This document shows, piece after piece, positions 34,901 to 46,989 of a DNA stretch of 64,000 bases. Source of the DNA: Malurus cyaneus samueli. Lineage: Eukaryota; Chordata; Aves; Passeriformes; Maluridae. The notes under the pieces are model-generated. The model was not told where the DNA came from, made no database searches, and saw nothing but the letters and a program-made list of their open reading frames with translations. The DNA is taken from contig CM019219.1 of assembly GCA_009741485.1 (NCBI GenBank), forward strand, positions 31,963,280-32,027,279, given 5' to 3'. Position numbers and translations under genes: made by a program. Positions within the stretch are counted from its first letter, which is position 1. Each line of letters opens with the position of its first letter.

Positions 34901-37900
34901 TTAACTGTACAGGTGTTGTTACCTTTACATCAGTGCGGTTTACACAACACAAAATCCTGTAAAATTGCACTGTGAGCCAGGAGGCAGGAGTTAAGCTCTT
35001 TAATTCCTATCAAGCTTCTAGTAAGGTTACAACAGATGAACAATCACATTCCCATTTCTCACGTCTTGTTCCAGGCAATCAGAAGATCGATTTAAAGTTG
35101 AATTACCAGTGCTTCTACAAGGTACATGGCCATCACTCATCAAACAGCCAGATAAACCCTGCTTTATAGGTGGAATTCGGCAGCTGTTGATTTATAAAGC
35201 CTGTTTACACTGGATTTCAGAGGAATGACCCATTTATTTTAAGAAGAACGTGCTTTGCACGCTTAATTTTTTACACAAGAGCTTGAAGCTTGCCACCCTC
35301 TCTCCCTGTAAAAAGTCTTCATTGCATATTATTCTTGAGCAGGACAGCACTCTGAGCACCACAGCGCTGCCTGGGAGACTGTAAAAATAAGACTTCAAAG
35401 CTTCTAATAATGTATGGTTAGCAAAATATTTACAGCCTATTCTAAACTCCAGCATTATTGATCTGGAAGAACTGAGAACAGTTAATTTTCAAAGTCAGAC
35501 TGGCCAGCCAAAGAGCTGTCAACTCTGGCAGGGTGACAATAAACAAGAATACAGTTGGTTGAGGGAAAGTTATTTCTCCCTTTCAGATACCAGCATTGAA
35601 CAGCAGTAGGAAGAATCTGGAAGGCAGTGTCAAGCTCTGAAAAAAGTCAATCAAGACCTCGACTTTTAAACAGTGGATTTAGGGGTTCCCAACTATTTAC
35701 AAGTACAGCTTTTAACCTATGCCTTTATCAAAAGACAATTACTCCCCCTACACTGAAACATACTGTGAATTACAAAACTAAACTATAGAGCTCCAATCAT
35801 CATTCCAAGCAGTTTCTCAAACTCTTGATTTAGGAGTGTGTTTAAAGGCCAAATGGAGGCATTCAAGCTATAACTTCCATTGGTTTGATCAGGCTCTCAG
35901 TGAGCTTTCAGGTTTTGTTTAATTTTTAAGATCCTGTCACTGCTTGACTTTTCAAATCTGTACCAGCTTCAGCACAATGTCTTGTTCCTTCTTCCTCGCA
36001 GCCTTAAGAACAGATCATTATTAAGTGCATTACAAAAATACTACATTTTGGATTCATTTTTACTCATCAGATTTCTTGGCTGTGTGACTTTCACAAATTC
36101 CCTGTTGCACTCTGTATCAAACAGATGCTCACACAGAGTCACAAATGCTCTGGCTTGTTCACAAGGAGGAAAAAAAGTTTTAAAATTAGATTGATTTGAC
36201 CATGTATTAACTACTCAATGCCTCTGATTGTACTGATTCCCTGCATTACATTTCACCAGCTTGAAAAAGCAAAATTAGTATTTTCTCAGAAGGGGTGTGA
36301 ACAGCCACATTTTGCTCAGATTCTGCTCCAAGCAGTGCCACTGGGCATGCAGCCACTTCAAATTTGAGAATAAGGACATCAATATTATCTGCCACTCTCT
36401 AGAGAGGACCAAGACAATCTCAGAAGACTCTGAGAACAGCAGGGACAGGGAGTCAGAAGAAATAAACTGTTCATAAGCCAATGAACATTAAAAGCTAGTT
36501 CTAGGATGCAAGGAAGCATTCCAAACACTTCCCCACTGGCATTATTTAAAATCCTTATTCCTGCACAACATCAGAGCAAGATGAAATGCCACTATACCCA
36601 CTGACTTTTCTGTCAAAAAAACCAACAGGAGACCTGAACCAGCTACAACACAAGAACACTTACCTACAGAAAATGATGGAACATCTGTGCCCTTTCAGCT
36701 GCAAAGAACATTGGGGAAGCTCTTTCCTTCTCAGAAGACAACTCTAAATTTTATGTTTTCAGTACAGATCTTTCTGGTCAGACAGTGACTAAGCAAATTT
36801 GTTTGTTAGGGCCACACATGGTTGGCACATTTTAGAGCAGCTACAGAACCAGATGAAAAACAATGAAAGATGAAAAACACTAATCATGGCTTCTTTCCTG
36901 ATGCCTTCCACAGCAACTCCGAACACAGTTCAACTTTTATTAGTTTGTTCTGTATTATGTGGAAGTACTTTTGTTTGAAATATTTTACCCAATATGAAAA
37001 GATGCACCATCATTGCAACAATAGCCATCCTCCCTTTATGAACCCCCTCAGAAAAAGAGAAGCAAAGCTAAAAAACGCTTCGCATTAATTCAGATCTTGC
37101 AGATTCAATAAAGAATAGCTGAAAATCCCTTACTGTTCTCACCTTCTTCCTTTAGTTTGTCCTCCTATTATGAACTATGAAGCAGAATTTCCCCTCATAT
37201 ATTAACTTATAATACAAAATTAATTAAGCCAATGATGTGAGTACAGTCTCAGAACAAATAATTTTGACTTTTAACAGCTTTCTTGCTTCTTCCCTCCAAA
37301 AAGCCTTTATTGCAAAAGAAGCAACACCTTAACATTCCCAGCACAGCAGCAACCCAAGAGAAAGCAAAGCAAAGCACCATCAGTTACTTCACACAGCTCC
37401 CAATGCCTGATGGATAAACCCAAGGGAATTACTTTCTTTGTTACCTCTGGCATCTCTTTACTTTCCACACTGCTCTTTATCTATGGTCATCCATTTTTTA
37501 ACAGATTTCTCCTTTCTCTGTAGATCAGCTCTCCACAGTCACGTCATGCCCACCAAGACCTGCCCCCCCCCATTTCCTGATGTTCTTATAAGCCATTATT
37601 TTTAGAGCATCAAACAAGTTTTCCTTTACTCATTCTCTTCACTGGTTTCTCCCTGCTTGAACTGCTTCAGATGCGGCTTCTTCAATTTAGGAAAAAACAG
37701 CCTTTGCTTTACCAAGTTGCTCCCAACAGACAGACAGAAACTTGAGTAGTAAAGGTGATGGACCCCTCAGAAAATACCAGTTTTTCCACTCAGCTCACAG
37801 AGCCACCCATGTGAAAGCATAGTCAGCTCTTCCCTCCTGTCCAGGAAACCAGAACCTAAAAGGAAGCTTATAATGTCTGGATTTCCATTCTGCAAGTACA

Positions 37901-40900
37901 ACTACCAAAAAAATTGTTAGGCTATTACCTTTCTTGAGAGAAAACTTGGCTTCCCTCAAGCATGTGTCTCGCTCTTCTTCCAGGGAGAGTCACTCTGAAT
38001 TTTTTCCCCTAGATTTTCAGAAAAGCACCCCGAGAAATCCCCTCCAAAGCCATACTGAAGCTACAAATGAGACTCAGAAGTTAACAACTTGTGTAAGATT
38101 CAGTGAACAGGGATTCTGAGGTGCCAAACCAAATTCCCTAAAAAAGGATGAACCAGAAAACTACCATCCAGAACACAAAGAAATTCAACGTGAAGACTCC
38201 AGCTTCCTTCAAACCCAACTGCTAGAAAAACCTTGGTGTGAACAACATGGTTACAGACAAATTAACCTGTAATTTGGAAAAAAAAATAACAAAGCAGGGA
38301 AGTGCTGAGCTGCTGTTCATCTGAATGGATTGAAGTAAAATGTGAAGATAATTTAAGGTGTTGTCAAGTATTATGCCTTTACAACAGTCTAACTTGTCCG
38401 AGTGTATTAACATATTAATCAGGAGGGATGTTTTTCCTAGGCTGTCTTACTTGCAATACTAAAATAAATTTAAAAAATATAATTATCTCCCAGAGACACC
38501 ACAGATCAAGTGAATGCATCAGCCTCCACCATCTGTGCTCTGTTAGTTACTGATTTTACTCCACAACTTTTGAGACTTGCAAAAGCAAAGTGTGCTTAAG
38601 TTAAAGAAGCCAAGAGGGATCAACTTCTTTTCACCAAACCTTACAAAGTGGCAACAAGTTTAGGGGTGACCTCAGTCTGAATTTATTTGAACGGCTCAAT
38701 GCTCCACAGCCTCTCTGGTGAGTTAGTGAGTAAAACTTCAGAAATTGTAACCGCATCACACACCAGTGACTCTTGCCGAAAGGCTACTATGCCTCTGGAC
38801 TAATGAGGGAGTGGAGTGACCCTAATATTTGAGGGATTACAGGCAATTTGTAAAAAAATTGAGGAAATGTGGCTAGCTATTACCAGCATTCCAGTTAAAA
38901 AGCAGTCTTCCTGTCCACTATCTACTGATGAAAAAATAAGCTCGAAGCATTTCTAATTAGCTAGAGATGGGTAAGAAAAGATTTTTGAGTTTACAACACA
39001 ACCAGGATCTTTCTCAAAGTGGGGAACTCACTCTCATTCTGGCACACTGACTCTGCCTCAGGTGCTCCCTTGCTTTCCTCACCAGAAGACAAGTATGGCA
39101 AGAGAAGCAGTTTGGGCAGGTATAAGCAATCACAATAAAGCAAGCAGAGAACTGCATGAGCTGAGACAGTAATCACCTCTACTGGCCCAGTAAATTGTTC
39201 CAGTTAACTGCAAAGGTTGCAGAAGAATAACTGCCAAGTTGGCCAGATGTTGTCAAGCAAGGCCTGACTTCTGCTAAGATTTTCTATGGCAGAATCCAGA
39301 AGAGATAACCTGATGTTCCACAGCACCTGGTAGGCATCAGGAGTAAGTGGTACCATACAGAATGCTTAAATATTCCCAAAAAGGTATTTTTCCCTGCAGA
39401 AGGTGCTGAAGAAATACATTTTTCCCTGCATTTTTCCCTGCAGAAGGTGCTGAAGAAATACATAAAATTTTTTTGGCTTACTTGTCGTCCATGTCCATTC
39501 TTTCTGGTTTTGTTCTGAGGGTTTTTTTGCAGGGGACAGATTTCATGCGAGTCTCTGCAGAAATCCTATATTTAACATCCACTTTTCACCTGGCAAATAT
39601 ATTCACAGCACAAAGACTGGGAAAATCTGCTATCCAGCATCTTAAACCAAACATTGCTCCGTGACCATACACAGAGAAGCACACACACTTCAAAGCAGCC
39701 CTTTTAAATTGCAATAGGAGCTCTGATATTTTAACAGCAGCAAATTAATTGCATTTAAAAGCTGCTCCATGAAGAAAAAACTAAAACAAAGTGAGTAAAA
39801 TATTTAAGACAAAACAAACTCTCTTTTTATGTCATATGGTTCTAAGACGTTGGCTGAACCTGCTCTGAAGAATCAGATCTACATGAGATACTGAAACAAA
39901 AAACTACAGTAGGCAGCAGTAACTGGTTCTGCTTCCCCCACAGATAAAATGCAGGGAGATTTTGATTTTTTGTAGCAGAAAAACCTTCCCTGAAACAGCA
40001 CAGTCCAACCTCCCAGGGAGCCTCAGCTGATATCAGGTGACACATCCAGTTTTGCTGACACTCTCCCCCTCTCTTGCTCCACCCTCCACATCATCTGGGT
40101 GTTTGGAGGCTCCCAGCACAGCTCCTTTGGGGTGCACAGAGCTAAACCAGAGCGCAGAAAGCCCACACCGGGCTCAGGGAGCTCCGCAGCTGCAATGGCA
40201 CTCATTTGGCCAGGCGTGCCCGTGAACAGGCAGAACGGCTGGCTCAGCTCCTCCAGACACAACCAAGAGCAACCCTTTCTATTTATACCTCCTCGGCAAA
40301 CAGGGAGGGATTGTGCAAGGGCAGGTTTACACAGGGCACATGACCGGTGTGCTATCAAAGCACTGGCTTCAGTATGTGATGGCCTCACAGTGCCTCATAC
40401 CCACAGCTACTCCTTTAAGAAAACAGATTTTATTTTTATATAATCGCAGAAACATTTAGGTGGGAAAAGACCTTTAAGATCATCAAGTCCAACCTGTGAC
40501 CGATCACCACCTTGTCATCCAGACTTGAATGCCACATCCAGTTGTTCCTTGGACACTTCCAGGGGGATGGTGACTCCACCACCTCCCTCGGCAACCTGTT
40601 CCAGAGCCTGACAAGCCTTCCCGTGAAAAAATTTCTCCTGATTCCCAACTTTAACCTGCCCTGGCACAGCTCAAGGCTACATCCTCTCATCCTGTCTACT
40701 ATTCTTTGGGAGCAGAGCCTGACCCCCATCTGGCTGCACCCTCCTGTCAGGGATTTGTAGAGAGTGAGAAGGTCCCCCCTGAGCCTCCTTTTCTCCAGGA
40801 TGACTGCTCCCTCAGCTGCTCCTCACTGCACTTACCCTCCAGAACCTTCTCCAGCTCTGTTCCCTTCTCTGGACATGCTCCAGCACTTCAATGTCCTTTT

Positions 40901-43329
40901 TGCAGTGAGGAGTCCAGCACCGGACACAAGATTCAAGGTGTGGCCTCATCAGTGCCCAGCACAAGGGGACAATCCCTGGTCCTGCTGGGCACATCATTGA
41001 TGATACAAGACACACTCCACTATTTTTCTAAATTTAGTCTACAGGAGGGCACTGCACCAGCCTGGCTTGTTTTGTTAGAAACCACATTCATACCAAAACG
41101 AGCTTGAAAACTACAGAACATAGTCCAATTATCTGCTTTATCCATATCCTCCAGAAAATTCAAGCCAGGCTAACTCAGCCTTCAAATTTCCTGTCCCCAG
41201 ATGTTCTGACCAGTGTTTGCTGGCGGAATTACACATTAGCTTGAATCTTCCTTCCTTAAAACGTTTAAGTCTACTATTTTAGGGGAAGGGGGATGTGAAA
41301 TAAACACATCCTCAAAGTTTTTACTTCCCACTCCCAGATTAACTTTCCATTTAGCAAAAGGGGGAAGAAATTGGGCTCAACTGATTCCTGCTTTAGCAAC
41401 AAATCCAGCCTTCCTCCTTTCCTGGCCCCAAAGAAAAGGAATATTCAGAATGCACATCAGTAGTCCAGAGATGCCCGGACCTGTACACCCTGCTTTAATT
41501 CCTCTGTGTCTCCCTTAAAGGGAAGATGCACAGAAGCCCTGTAAGTAGGTCAACCAAAAACCCTCACGGCCTGTAAGGCAGCCAAGTGACTCCATTAGGA
41601 TCTGACAAGGGTGGCTGAATTTTTACACAGCTAATTAGCGAGCTCGGCAGACGGAAAACGGTGTTTCAGGTTGTCACAGCAAAATCTTCAGGACAATGTG
41701 CATGGTAGGTGAGGCAATTAGCATTCATAACAGAACCCTGGTGAAAAAAGACAGCTGTTTATTTGTGTTAAAAGAGAGACTTGCTAAGGAAAAACAGGCC
41801 TGACTAGTCTCCTGCTACCCTCAGCTGCGTACCATGCCTTTAACAGGTAGGCCAAACGAACTCTCTCGTTGCTGAACTGGTTTCTCAATACAATTTCCCT
41901 AAATACACTAGTGGGAAAGCTGGTGGATACTTCAAGGTGAAGCCTTTTCACTTTCAAAGCCCAAGAAACTGCAATGATTTCAGCAATTTGGAAACAGTCC
42001 CAGAGGGAGTGGTAACTGACGGCACTTAATTCAGTGCAGAGCAAACTCAAAAGACACTATAAAAGCACATAAACATGCAGAGGGAAAGATTATATTTGCT
42101 TTCCTGCTCCCTGCCTGAAAAGTCTGAGATAATCCTTAAAACTGTCCACATATCAGCCTATTAAAACTTACTGATATATCTAAAGGAAGGTGTCCCTGTC
42201 CTCGGCAGGGGATTGGAACTAGGTGACCTTTAAGGTCCCTTCCAACCCAGGCTATTCTATGATTTTATGACATTAAAACTACAATAAAGTAGAAGACTCG
42301 TATACAATCATGGAAAATTCCATAGGCATTATTTACTGCACTCTGCCAGCTGGTTATTCCTACAGCCTTTAAACAGCCAGTCAGGCTTTTTTTATTCGGT
42401 TTACTTGTGAAATGCAGCAGGTTAAACTTGAAAGCAAACAAGCTCTAAGATTAAAATAGTCTTATTTGGAAGAAAATCCTCCAAATTATTGCGCACATTA
42501 CTGTATGAGCTGGGGCTTCTAGCTATCCTATCCCACAACCTAAAGGTGTATTAACACTCTTCAGACTATGAATCATTTCTGTACCTGTCAAGCTTCTGCA
42601 ATGTACAAAACACAAGCATTGCATGATCTAACCTCTAATCCTACAGCTAAAGGGAGAATATCAGCTATTCCCCCCCACCACTTTCACCTCTGCAACAGGT
42701 AAGGTGGCGGCCAAAATCAGCGGAATTTTCCATACAGAGCAGGAGATCCTAATGCAAAAAAACCACAGCAGTACCGGCAACCTCCCGCCATCTGCAAGAG
42801 GATTAGCAGCCATGTATCCCTAAAGTGACGGAGATAAACAGCGCTGCTGGCAGCAAAAAACAAAACTGACCCCACCAGCCTGGGGTCTGAGCTGCCCGAT
42901 TTGTGTCGGATGCGGATGCACATTGTTCCATGGGGAACCATTCCCGTTCCAGCAAGGGATCCTCACGGGACTCCCCCCCCTTCTCCCTGGCGCTATTTTT
43001 GGGCGATCCCCTCCCAACACAGTCTTTCCATCACAGCCACCCCGAAGGCGCCCTTGAAATCCCCACTTCCACCCCCCCTCCCTCATCGCTGCCTCCGTGT
43101 TTAGGATCTGGAGCGGGTCCTGTTGGAGAATACAAACAGCGTAAGGACCTGTCCTCCCCCTCCTCACCGCCCTCATCCCGCGCACGCTGGGAGCTCGGAG
43201 AACCTCTCCCCGACCCCGCCGGGGCTAAATGAGATGAGGAAGAGGTTCGAGAGGCGGGTGGCAGCGCTTACCGGCGGCCAGGAGCCCGAGGAGGCTGAGA
43301 AGCCCGAGGATCAGCGGCCGCGCCATCAT
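22881..43329 (-). CDS. PSAP: Prosaposin (14 main coding exons plus a microexon, 520 aa)
   Basis: Minus-strand exons, 5' to 3': 43329-43272, 33719-33586, 32824-32750, 32055-31930, 31723-31529, 30828-30685, 30173-30117, 27352-27239, 26471-26376, 26198-26012, 25908-25757, 24146-24066, 23559-23452, 22916-22881 (TAG), plus a 9-bp microexon 28963-28955. Junctions and phases agree and the frame is open. The precursor has a signal peptide, an N-terminal SapA domain, saposins A (about 65-144), B (199-276), C (311-386) and D (404-478), and a C-terminal SapA domain ending KRHVWN. Each saposin carries six cysteines and one N-glycosylation sequon (N86, N219, N330, N422). Saposins A-D activate lysosomal sphingolipid hydrolases by lifting or presenting lipid; the secreted precursor is also reported as neurotrophic. 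Length (human about 524) and position beside CDH23 support orthology with PSAP. Confidence 0.97.
23452..25908 (-). other. PSAP: PSAP exons 11-13: saposin D and start of the C-terminal SapA domain
   Basis: Exons 25908-25757, 24146-24066 and 23559-23452. Cysteines are in FCDIC, KVCHFLP, CVQF, FVC and GVC; the sequon is KNATT. The C-terminal SapA domain begins [19 protein letters not shown] and is completed by the last exon. Saposin D promotes ceramide breakdown by acid ceramidase. Confidence 0.95.
25186..25262 (+). mobile_element. CR1 LINE 3' tail, diverged
   Basis: Reads CCCTGCCTGTGGCAGAAGGG, TCTTTAATATCCCTTCCAAC, CCAGGATTCTATG. It lies in PSAP intron 11, antisense. Confidence 0.8.
26012..26471 (-). 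other. PSAP: PSAP exons 9-10: saposin C
   Basis: Exons 26471-26376 and 26198-26012. Cysteines are in LCEIC, VVCRLF, DQCKDF and AVC, plus an adjacent pair in MLKCC (residues 385-386). The sequon SNKTE lies in [12 protein letters not shown], the part matching the mammalian neurotrophic segment. Saposin C activates glucocerebrosidase. The extra cysteine at the end is unusual compared with HLC in human. Confidence 0.95.
28955..28963 (-). CDS. PSAP: PSAP 9-bp microexon (conserved alternatively spliced exon)
   Basis: In intron 7 the minus strand reads CTGTCAACAG, AAGGATCAG, GTAGGTGAG. This is a 9-bp exon encoding K-D-Q with a strong donor and a pyrimidine-rich acceptor. Mammalian PSAP has a 9-bp alternative exon at exactly this position (Q-D-Q, or D-Q when a tandem acceptor is used). 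Here the acceptor is again tandem (CAGAAG), so a 6-bp D-Q form is also possible. The exon is in frame, so all forms give a full protein. Confidence 0.8.
29389..29412. repeat. Poly(A) run
   Basis: About 23 uninterrupted A in PSAP intron 7, with no element body recognised upstream. A shorter run of about 15 A lies at 24898-24914. Confidence 0.9.
31529..32824 (-). other. PSAP: PSAP exons 3-5: saposin A and A-B linker
   Basis: Exons 32824-32750, 32055-31930 and 31723-31529. Cysteines are in IPCDLC, KTCEFLP, SECKEI, VVC and ALC; the sequon is DNGTE. The linker [18 protein letters not shown] is typical of prosaposin. In mammals saposin A activates galactosylceramidase. Confidence 0.95.
33586..33719 (-). 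other. PSAP: PSAP exon 2: N-terminal SapA domain
   Basis: Encodes [12 protein letters not shown], then [19 protein letters not shown] and QNVWNKPAV, the SapA propeptide. The frame stays open upstream through the acceptor to an ATG at 33762 that would encode [18 protein letters not shown], a plausible alternative signal peptide joined without splicing. Confidence 0.93.
39388..39463. repeat. Local tandem duplication
   Basis: The segment TTTTTCCCTGCAGAAGGTGC with the following TGAAGAAATACAT occurs twice, about 44 bp apart, nearly unchanged, so the duplication is recent. It is intronic in PSAP. Confidence 0.9.
40433..41010 (-). mobile_element. CR1 LINE 3' fragment including decayed reverse transcriptase end
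   Basis: The minus strand encodes broken pieces of the CR1 ORF2 C-terminus: [30 protein letters not shown] and [20 protein letters not shown]. It ends in the CR1 3' tail (plus strand GGTGGGAAAAGACCTTTAAG). Several frame breaks mean it is inactive. It is in the same orientation as PSAP, within intron 1. Confidence 0.88.
42183..42271 (+). mobile_element. CR1 LINE 3' tail
   Basis: Reads AAGGTGTCCCTGTCCTCGGC, GTGACCTTTAAGGTCCCTTC, CAACCCAGGCTATTCTATGA, the typical CR1 end. It lies in PSAP intron 1, antisense to the gene. Confidence 0.88.
43272..43329 (-). other. PSAP: PSAP exon 1: start codon and signal peptide
   Basis: Two consecutive in-frame ATG codons (43329 and 43326) open [19 protein letters not shown], a clear signal peptide, ending at donor CCG/GTAAGC in phase 1. 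The first ATG lies about 30 bp from the expected start site given the upstream TATA box, so the 5'UTR is very short. Confidence 0.92.
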
Positions 43330-43339
43330 GCCCCGCTCC

Positions 43340-43500
43340 TGCTCCGTCTGCAATGCGGCGCCGCCGGCACCGCCCGCTCCCACCCTTATATAGGGGCGGG
43401 GGCGCGCACGCGCGCACTGCGCCCCGCCCCCCGCGCATGCGCAATGGCGGGACGGCGTGGGGGCGTGAGGGGGGCTGTGAGGGGCGCAAGATGGCGGCGT
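43340..43500 (-). promoter_or_regulatory. PSAP: PSAP promoter: TATA box, GC box, NRF1-like and YY1-like motifs
   Basis: On the minus strand a TATATAAG box (43385-43392) lies about 55 bp before the ATG, next to a GC box (plus-strand GGGGCGGGGG at 43393-43402). A palindromic GCGCATGCGC (43433-43442) fits the NRF1 consensus. An AAGATGGCGG element (43488-43497) on the plus strand fits YY1. The surrounding 43180-43560 is CpG-rich. This combines a TATA box with housekeeping CpG features. Motif calls are by eye. Confidence 0.75.
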
Positions 43501-43696
43501 TGGGGCTGTGCTCGGAGTGCGAGCCCGCGCCGCTGGAAATGGCCTTGTCTGGCCGGGAAAAAAAAAACAAACCTTTAAGACGCTTTTTGTCTCGACAGGT
43601 TCTGCCCTCAGTTAGTGGGAGTCCCAAAGGCAGGAATCCCGCAACATAAACCTGTCCGGCTGGCGGCGTCTAATTGATGCACCCACCAACATGGAG

Positions 43697-44010
43697 GACT
43701 AATGTTAAGGGGATGGAATGGACCTGTCCCAACCCGCTCCCATGGGCCTCCCATCGGTCAAGGCTGTATCCAGCCTGGCTTTTAACGCTTCAGAATCCAC
43801 AATATCACTGCAACCTGGGCTAGTGCCTCACCCCCCTCACAGCAGTAAAGTTTCTTCCCAATATCCAACCTAAATTACCTCTCTTTCAAATTGTGCCTAT
43901 TCCCCCATGTCACTACAATTATTGATAAAGAATCCCTCCCTTCCCAGCTTCCCTGTGGTTTCCTTCAGATGGTGGGTTGTGCTGTGAGGTCTCCACACAA
44001 TCAAACATCA
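43697..44010 (-). mobile_element. CR1 LINE 3' region, diverged
   Basis: The plus strand shows the reverse of a CR1: TGCCTCACCCCCCTCACAG, TTTCTTCCCAATATCCAACC, TAAATTACCTCTCTTTCAA and GTGCTGTGAGGTCTCC. It inserted about 200 bp upstream of the PSAP promoter region. Confidence 0.82.
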
Positions 44011-46755
44011 CGGTGGACAAGTGCCAACAGTGCTTATCGCTCCCCTCTTGCTTTGGAGGCAATGGGAATGCTGTTTATTCCATGTGCAAGGAAGGCCCCC
44101 TGTTGTAGGCAGCCAGGTATCCCTATGGTCAAAATGAGCAGCAATTAAAAGTGTAATTAGATAAAACAGCCTGAATTCATCTGCTATCTCCCAGCCTGTT
44201 ACTCTTGCCGTGCCCCTTGCACTGATTGAGGTAACTGGAAAAACAAACTAACGCAGCAGTGTTTTCCTCACTGGATCAACAAACTGAACCAGCTCAGCTA
44301 AAGGACAGAGCAGATCCCTCGTGGACTCCCATGACTGTGCAGCCAGACCAGCTCCTCTCTTCTCAACCCACACTCGAGGCTTGCTGTAGCTGGAAGAAGG
44401 GTCCTCAGTAATGCTTCCCACAGCCTGGGGAATTGGGCATCCCCTGCAGCCTCAGCATAACACAAACTTATCCCATCTAAAGTGCTCGCCCTCTGCCAGG
44501 CTTATCCTGCCCAGTTTGTGGGGATCTTTGAAGTACTGCCCTTCATCTAAGGGGACATTACCTTGTTAGGTCCTTACCTACATTTCATTTTTTCAAGGAC
44601 CACACTTGTTGTTAACATTGAAGGTTTACTTGTGGCATAAAGGTTAGGAGAGAGCGGATCTGTCCTGTTTCACTTTGCCCAGCTTTACCAAACAGCATAA
44701 TGCACATTTCTCTTTTTCTCATAAGGACCTTTTAAAAGCCAAGCTAAGAAGCCACAGCTTATTGTGATTCTCCTCACAAGCCATATCAGGAGAACTTGAT
44801 GCTTACACAGGGCCTTTGCCCCTCCACAAGTCAGCACAGCTTCACTTGGAGCCTCCACAGCCTCTGCTATCATCCTATAGGAGCCAGGTTCTTAGGTAAT
44901 TCCCAAACTGGAGCCAGGTGTACTCAGACTGAATCAACGAGGCAGAAAGCCACCCCCAATTTTGGTCAGACTAAACAAGCAACCTTTACTCTGGCTCTAA
45001 AGCCACCTCACCTAGGCAAGGCTTAGCGTGCTGCCCTTATCTCAGGGGCACACATAAAGTGTTGACGAGGCACCTCAGCTTTTCCAACCAGCAGCCAGCC
45101 ACTAGCCTTGGAAAACACGCATCAAAGAAAGAGCTTTGTGAAGAATATTTAAAAGGGAGGTTAAGTAAGATTGTCTGGAACAGGAGAGCTATTTCAGCAG
45201 GCAGGGTGTTTTTCTTCTGGGAGCTGAAGGACAGGGGGAAGGAAGGACTGGCTTGGAGCCAGCAGGATCTACCCTCAATCTGTTAAGGTTTCAGGCTAGC
45301 CCAGGTTTTCCTGGAGCTTTGCCAATTCCCAATGATCTGGGGCCTTTTTTTTTCCTCTCAAGCACACAGCGCATAATGTTTGGCAATGACGAATTGTCTC
45401 CATGACTTAGCATTCCTGGTCTAGCCATACTGCCTGCTAGTTTCCTCCCTTAAAAATGGGGTTAAACAAAATAAAAAGGCATCCAGGGTTTAAGCACTAG
45501 CCATGGATGTTTGGAAGAGTGGGAAACTCCAAAGGTTATCTCAGCCTGCTGGAACCAGGTCCAGCTCACAGACATGAGCTGAGACCGGGCACTGAGGGCA
45601 TGAGGTGCAGCCCCTGCCCACCACCTTCTGCTTTTGCTGAGCTTTGGGAGTTTTGCTGAAGATAAACCTCCCAGATAAGGCTTCTCAGGAAGGACCATGG
45701 CTTGTCTATAGTGGCATACAGCTGAGTCACTTGGCTGGGCTGAGGGAGAAGGAGTCCTTCCCCAGCCTAAACTTGATTTTTAGCCCCATTTTCTCAGAGG
45801 CACATGCTCTGTGTAGAGAAGTGAGTAGGAAGTACTCCGAAAGCTGCAGCCAAGTGAGGGACTTTCCTGCAACTAAACACATGACTCACTCCCAGCTGCC
45901 TCCCCTACCAACCAGTTGGACCGGGCCAGCACCAGAGCCCCACTGGTTTTGATGCTCAGTTTTGTCGTGCCTACAGCACACAAATTCCTTCCACGTCACC
46001 TCACCCTCCTGGCACCCAATTCTTCACTTTGCATAAGTGGGGCACGTGAGGAATCTCTGTTTGGCAATCCTGGGAGGCCAGCCAGAGGCCCCTGTAGGCT
46101 CTGGTTTTGCAGCTGCAGCCAGCTCTGCAGGAGAAATGTTCTCTTTGCAAAATAAAAAAGCCCAAACCAAGTGAAATAAATAAATAGAGGCATTTTCCAC
46201 AGCAGCCTGGCTTTCAGACTATTTTGCATTTCCACTCAGACTGCAGCAGGAGATGGAGGACAAGCAAAGCCAGCCACAAATTACAGCCTGGCAGCCTCAT
46301 GCAGCGCCTTGGACACGTTTGAAGTTGATTCCAGCCCAAGCAAAAGCAGCCTCCCCGTGATTCACCAAATCGCTTGGCTTGCAGGTTCTGCTGGGGTAGA
46401 GACAGACACCCACACATACCCCCTTCCTCACCACTGACAGGCTGCAGAGAAACAGCTCCTGCTCTGACATTCTTCCTAGAGCAGAAAGCCTCAGAGCATT
46501 TTCCAAACGGGATGGCAGTGCTGCAAGGACTGCAACCAAGGGCAGAGCTGCAGCTTGACAGCAGCAGCCAGGGCAGGTGGGGCATGTTCCACTCCTCTCG
46601 GCACACACACAAAAAAATTCCAAAAAGCCAAAAAACACAACCCTGATGCACAGAAATAGGTGGTTCTTGACTGGATTAGGGGCCTGAATGTGCCCAGGGT
46701 GCAGAGAGCAGCACATGATGAGCCAGCCAGGCTGCGAGATCATAGCAGCTTCAAG
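44011..46755. other. Intergenic, no gene recognised
   Basis: No frame has recognisable protein content, and no RNA gene or element was identified. Open frames are short and on both strands. Confidence 0.5.
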
Positions 46756-46989
46756 CTGAAAGAGAGTACATTGAGGTGAGATATGAGAAAGAAATTCTTC
46801 CCTGTGAGGATGTGAGGCCCTGGTATGGGCTGCCCAGAGAACCTGTGGCTGTCCCATCCTTGGAAGGCCAGGTTGGACAGGGCTTGGAGCAGCCTGGTCC
46901 AGTGGAAGGAGTCCCCACCCATAACAGGGGTTTGGAACAAAAGGGCCTTCACGGTCCCTTCCAACCCAAATTATGCTGTGATTCTATGA
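46756..46989 (+). mobile_element. CR1 LINE 3' fragment
   Basis: Reads AAGAAATTCTTCCCTGTGAG, GGGCTGCCCAGAGAACC, GGGCTTGGAGCAGCCTGG, TTCACGGTCCCTTCCAACCC and ends GTGATTCTATGA. It is well preserved. Confidence 0.9.

Larger units (their letters stand above)
33720..43271 (-). other. PSAP: PSAP intron 1 (9.6 kb, AT-rich)
   Basis: No exon was recognised. It contains a CR1 fragment (40433-41010), a shorter CR1 tail (42183-42271) and a local tandem duplication (39388-39463). It is markedly AT-rich compared with CDH23 and the paralogue. Confidence 0.7.

Noticed and set aside
43353..43649. 98-codon plus-strand frame across the PSAP promoter as a gene
   Set aside because: Its first part runs through the TATA box and GC-rich promoter; only the 52-codon part from 43491 has any initiation context, and that is kept as a tentative finding.
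46214..46857. Overlapping minus-strand frames of 145 and 186 codons as a gene
   Set aside because: They share the same DNA in different frames, overlap a CR1 fragment, and show no splice or family evidence.
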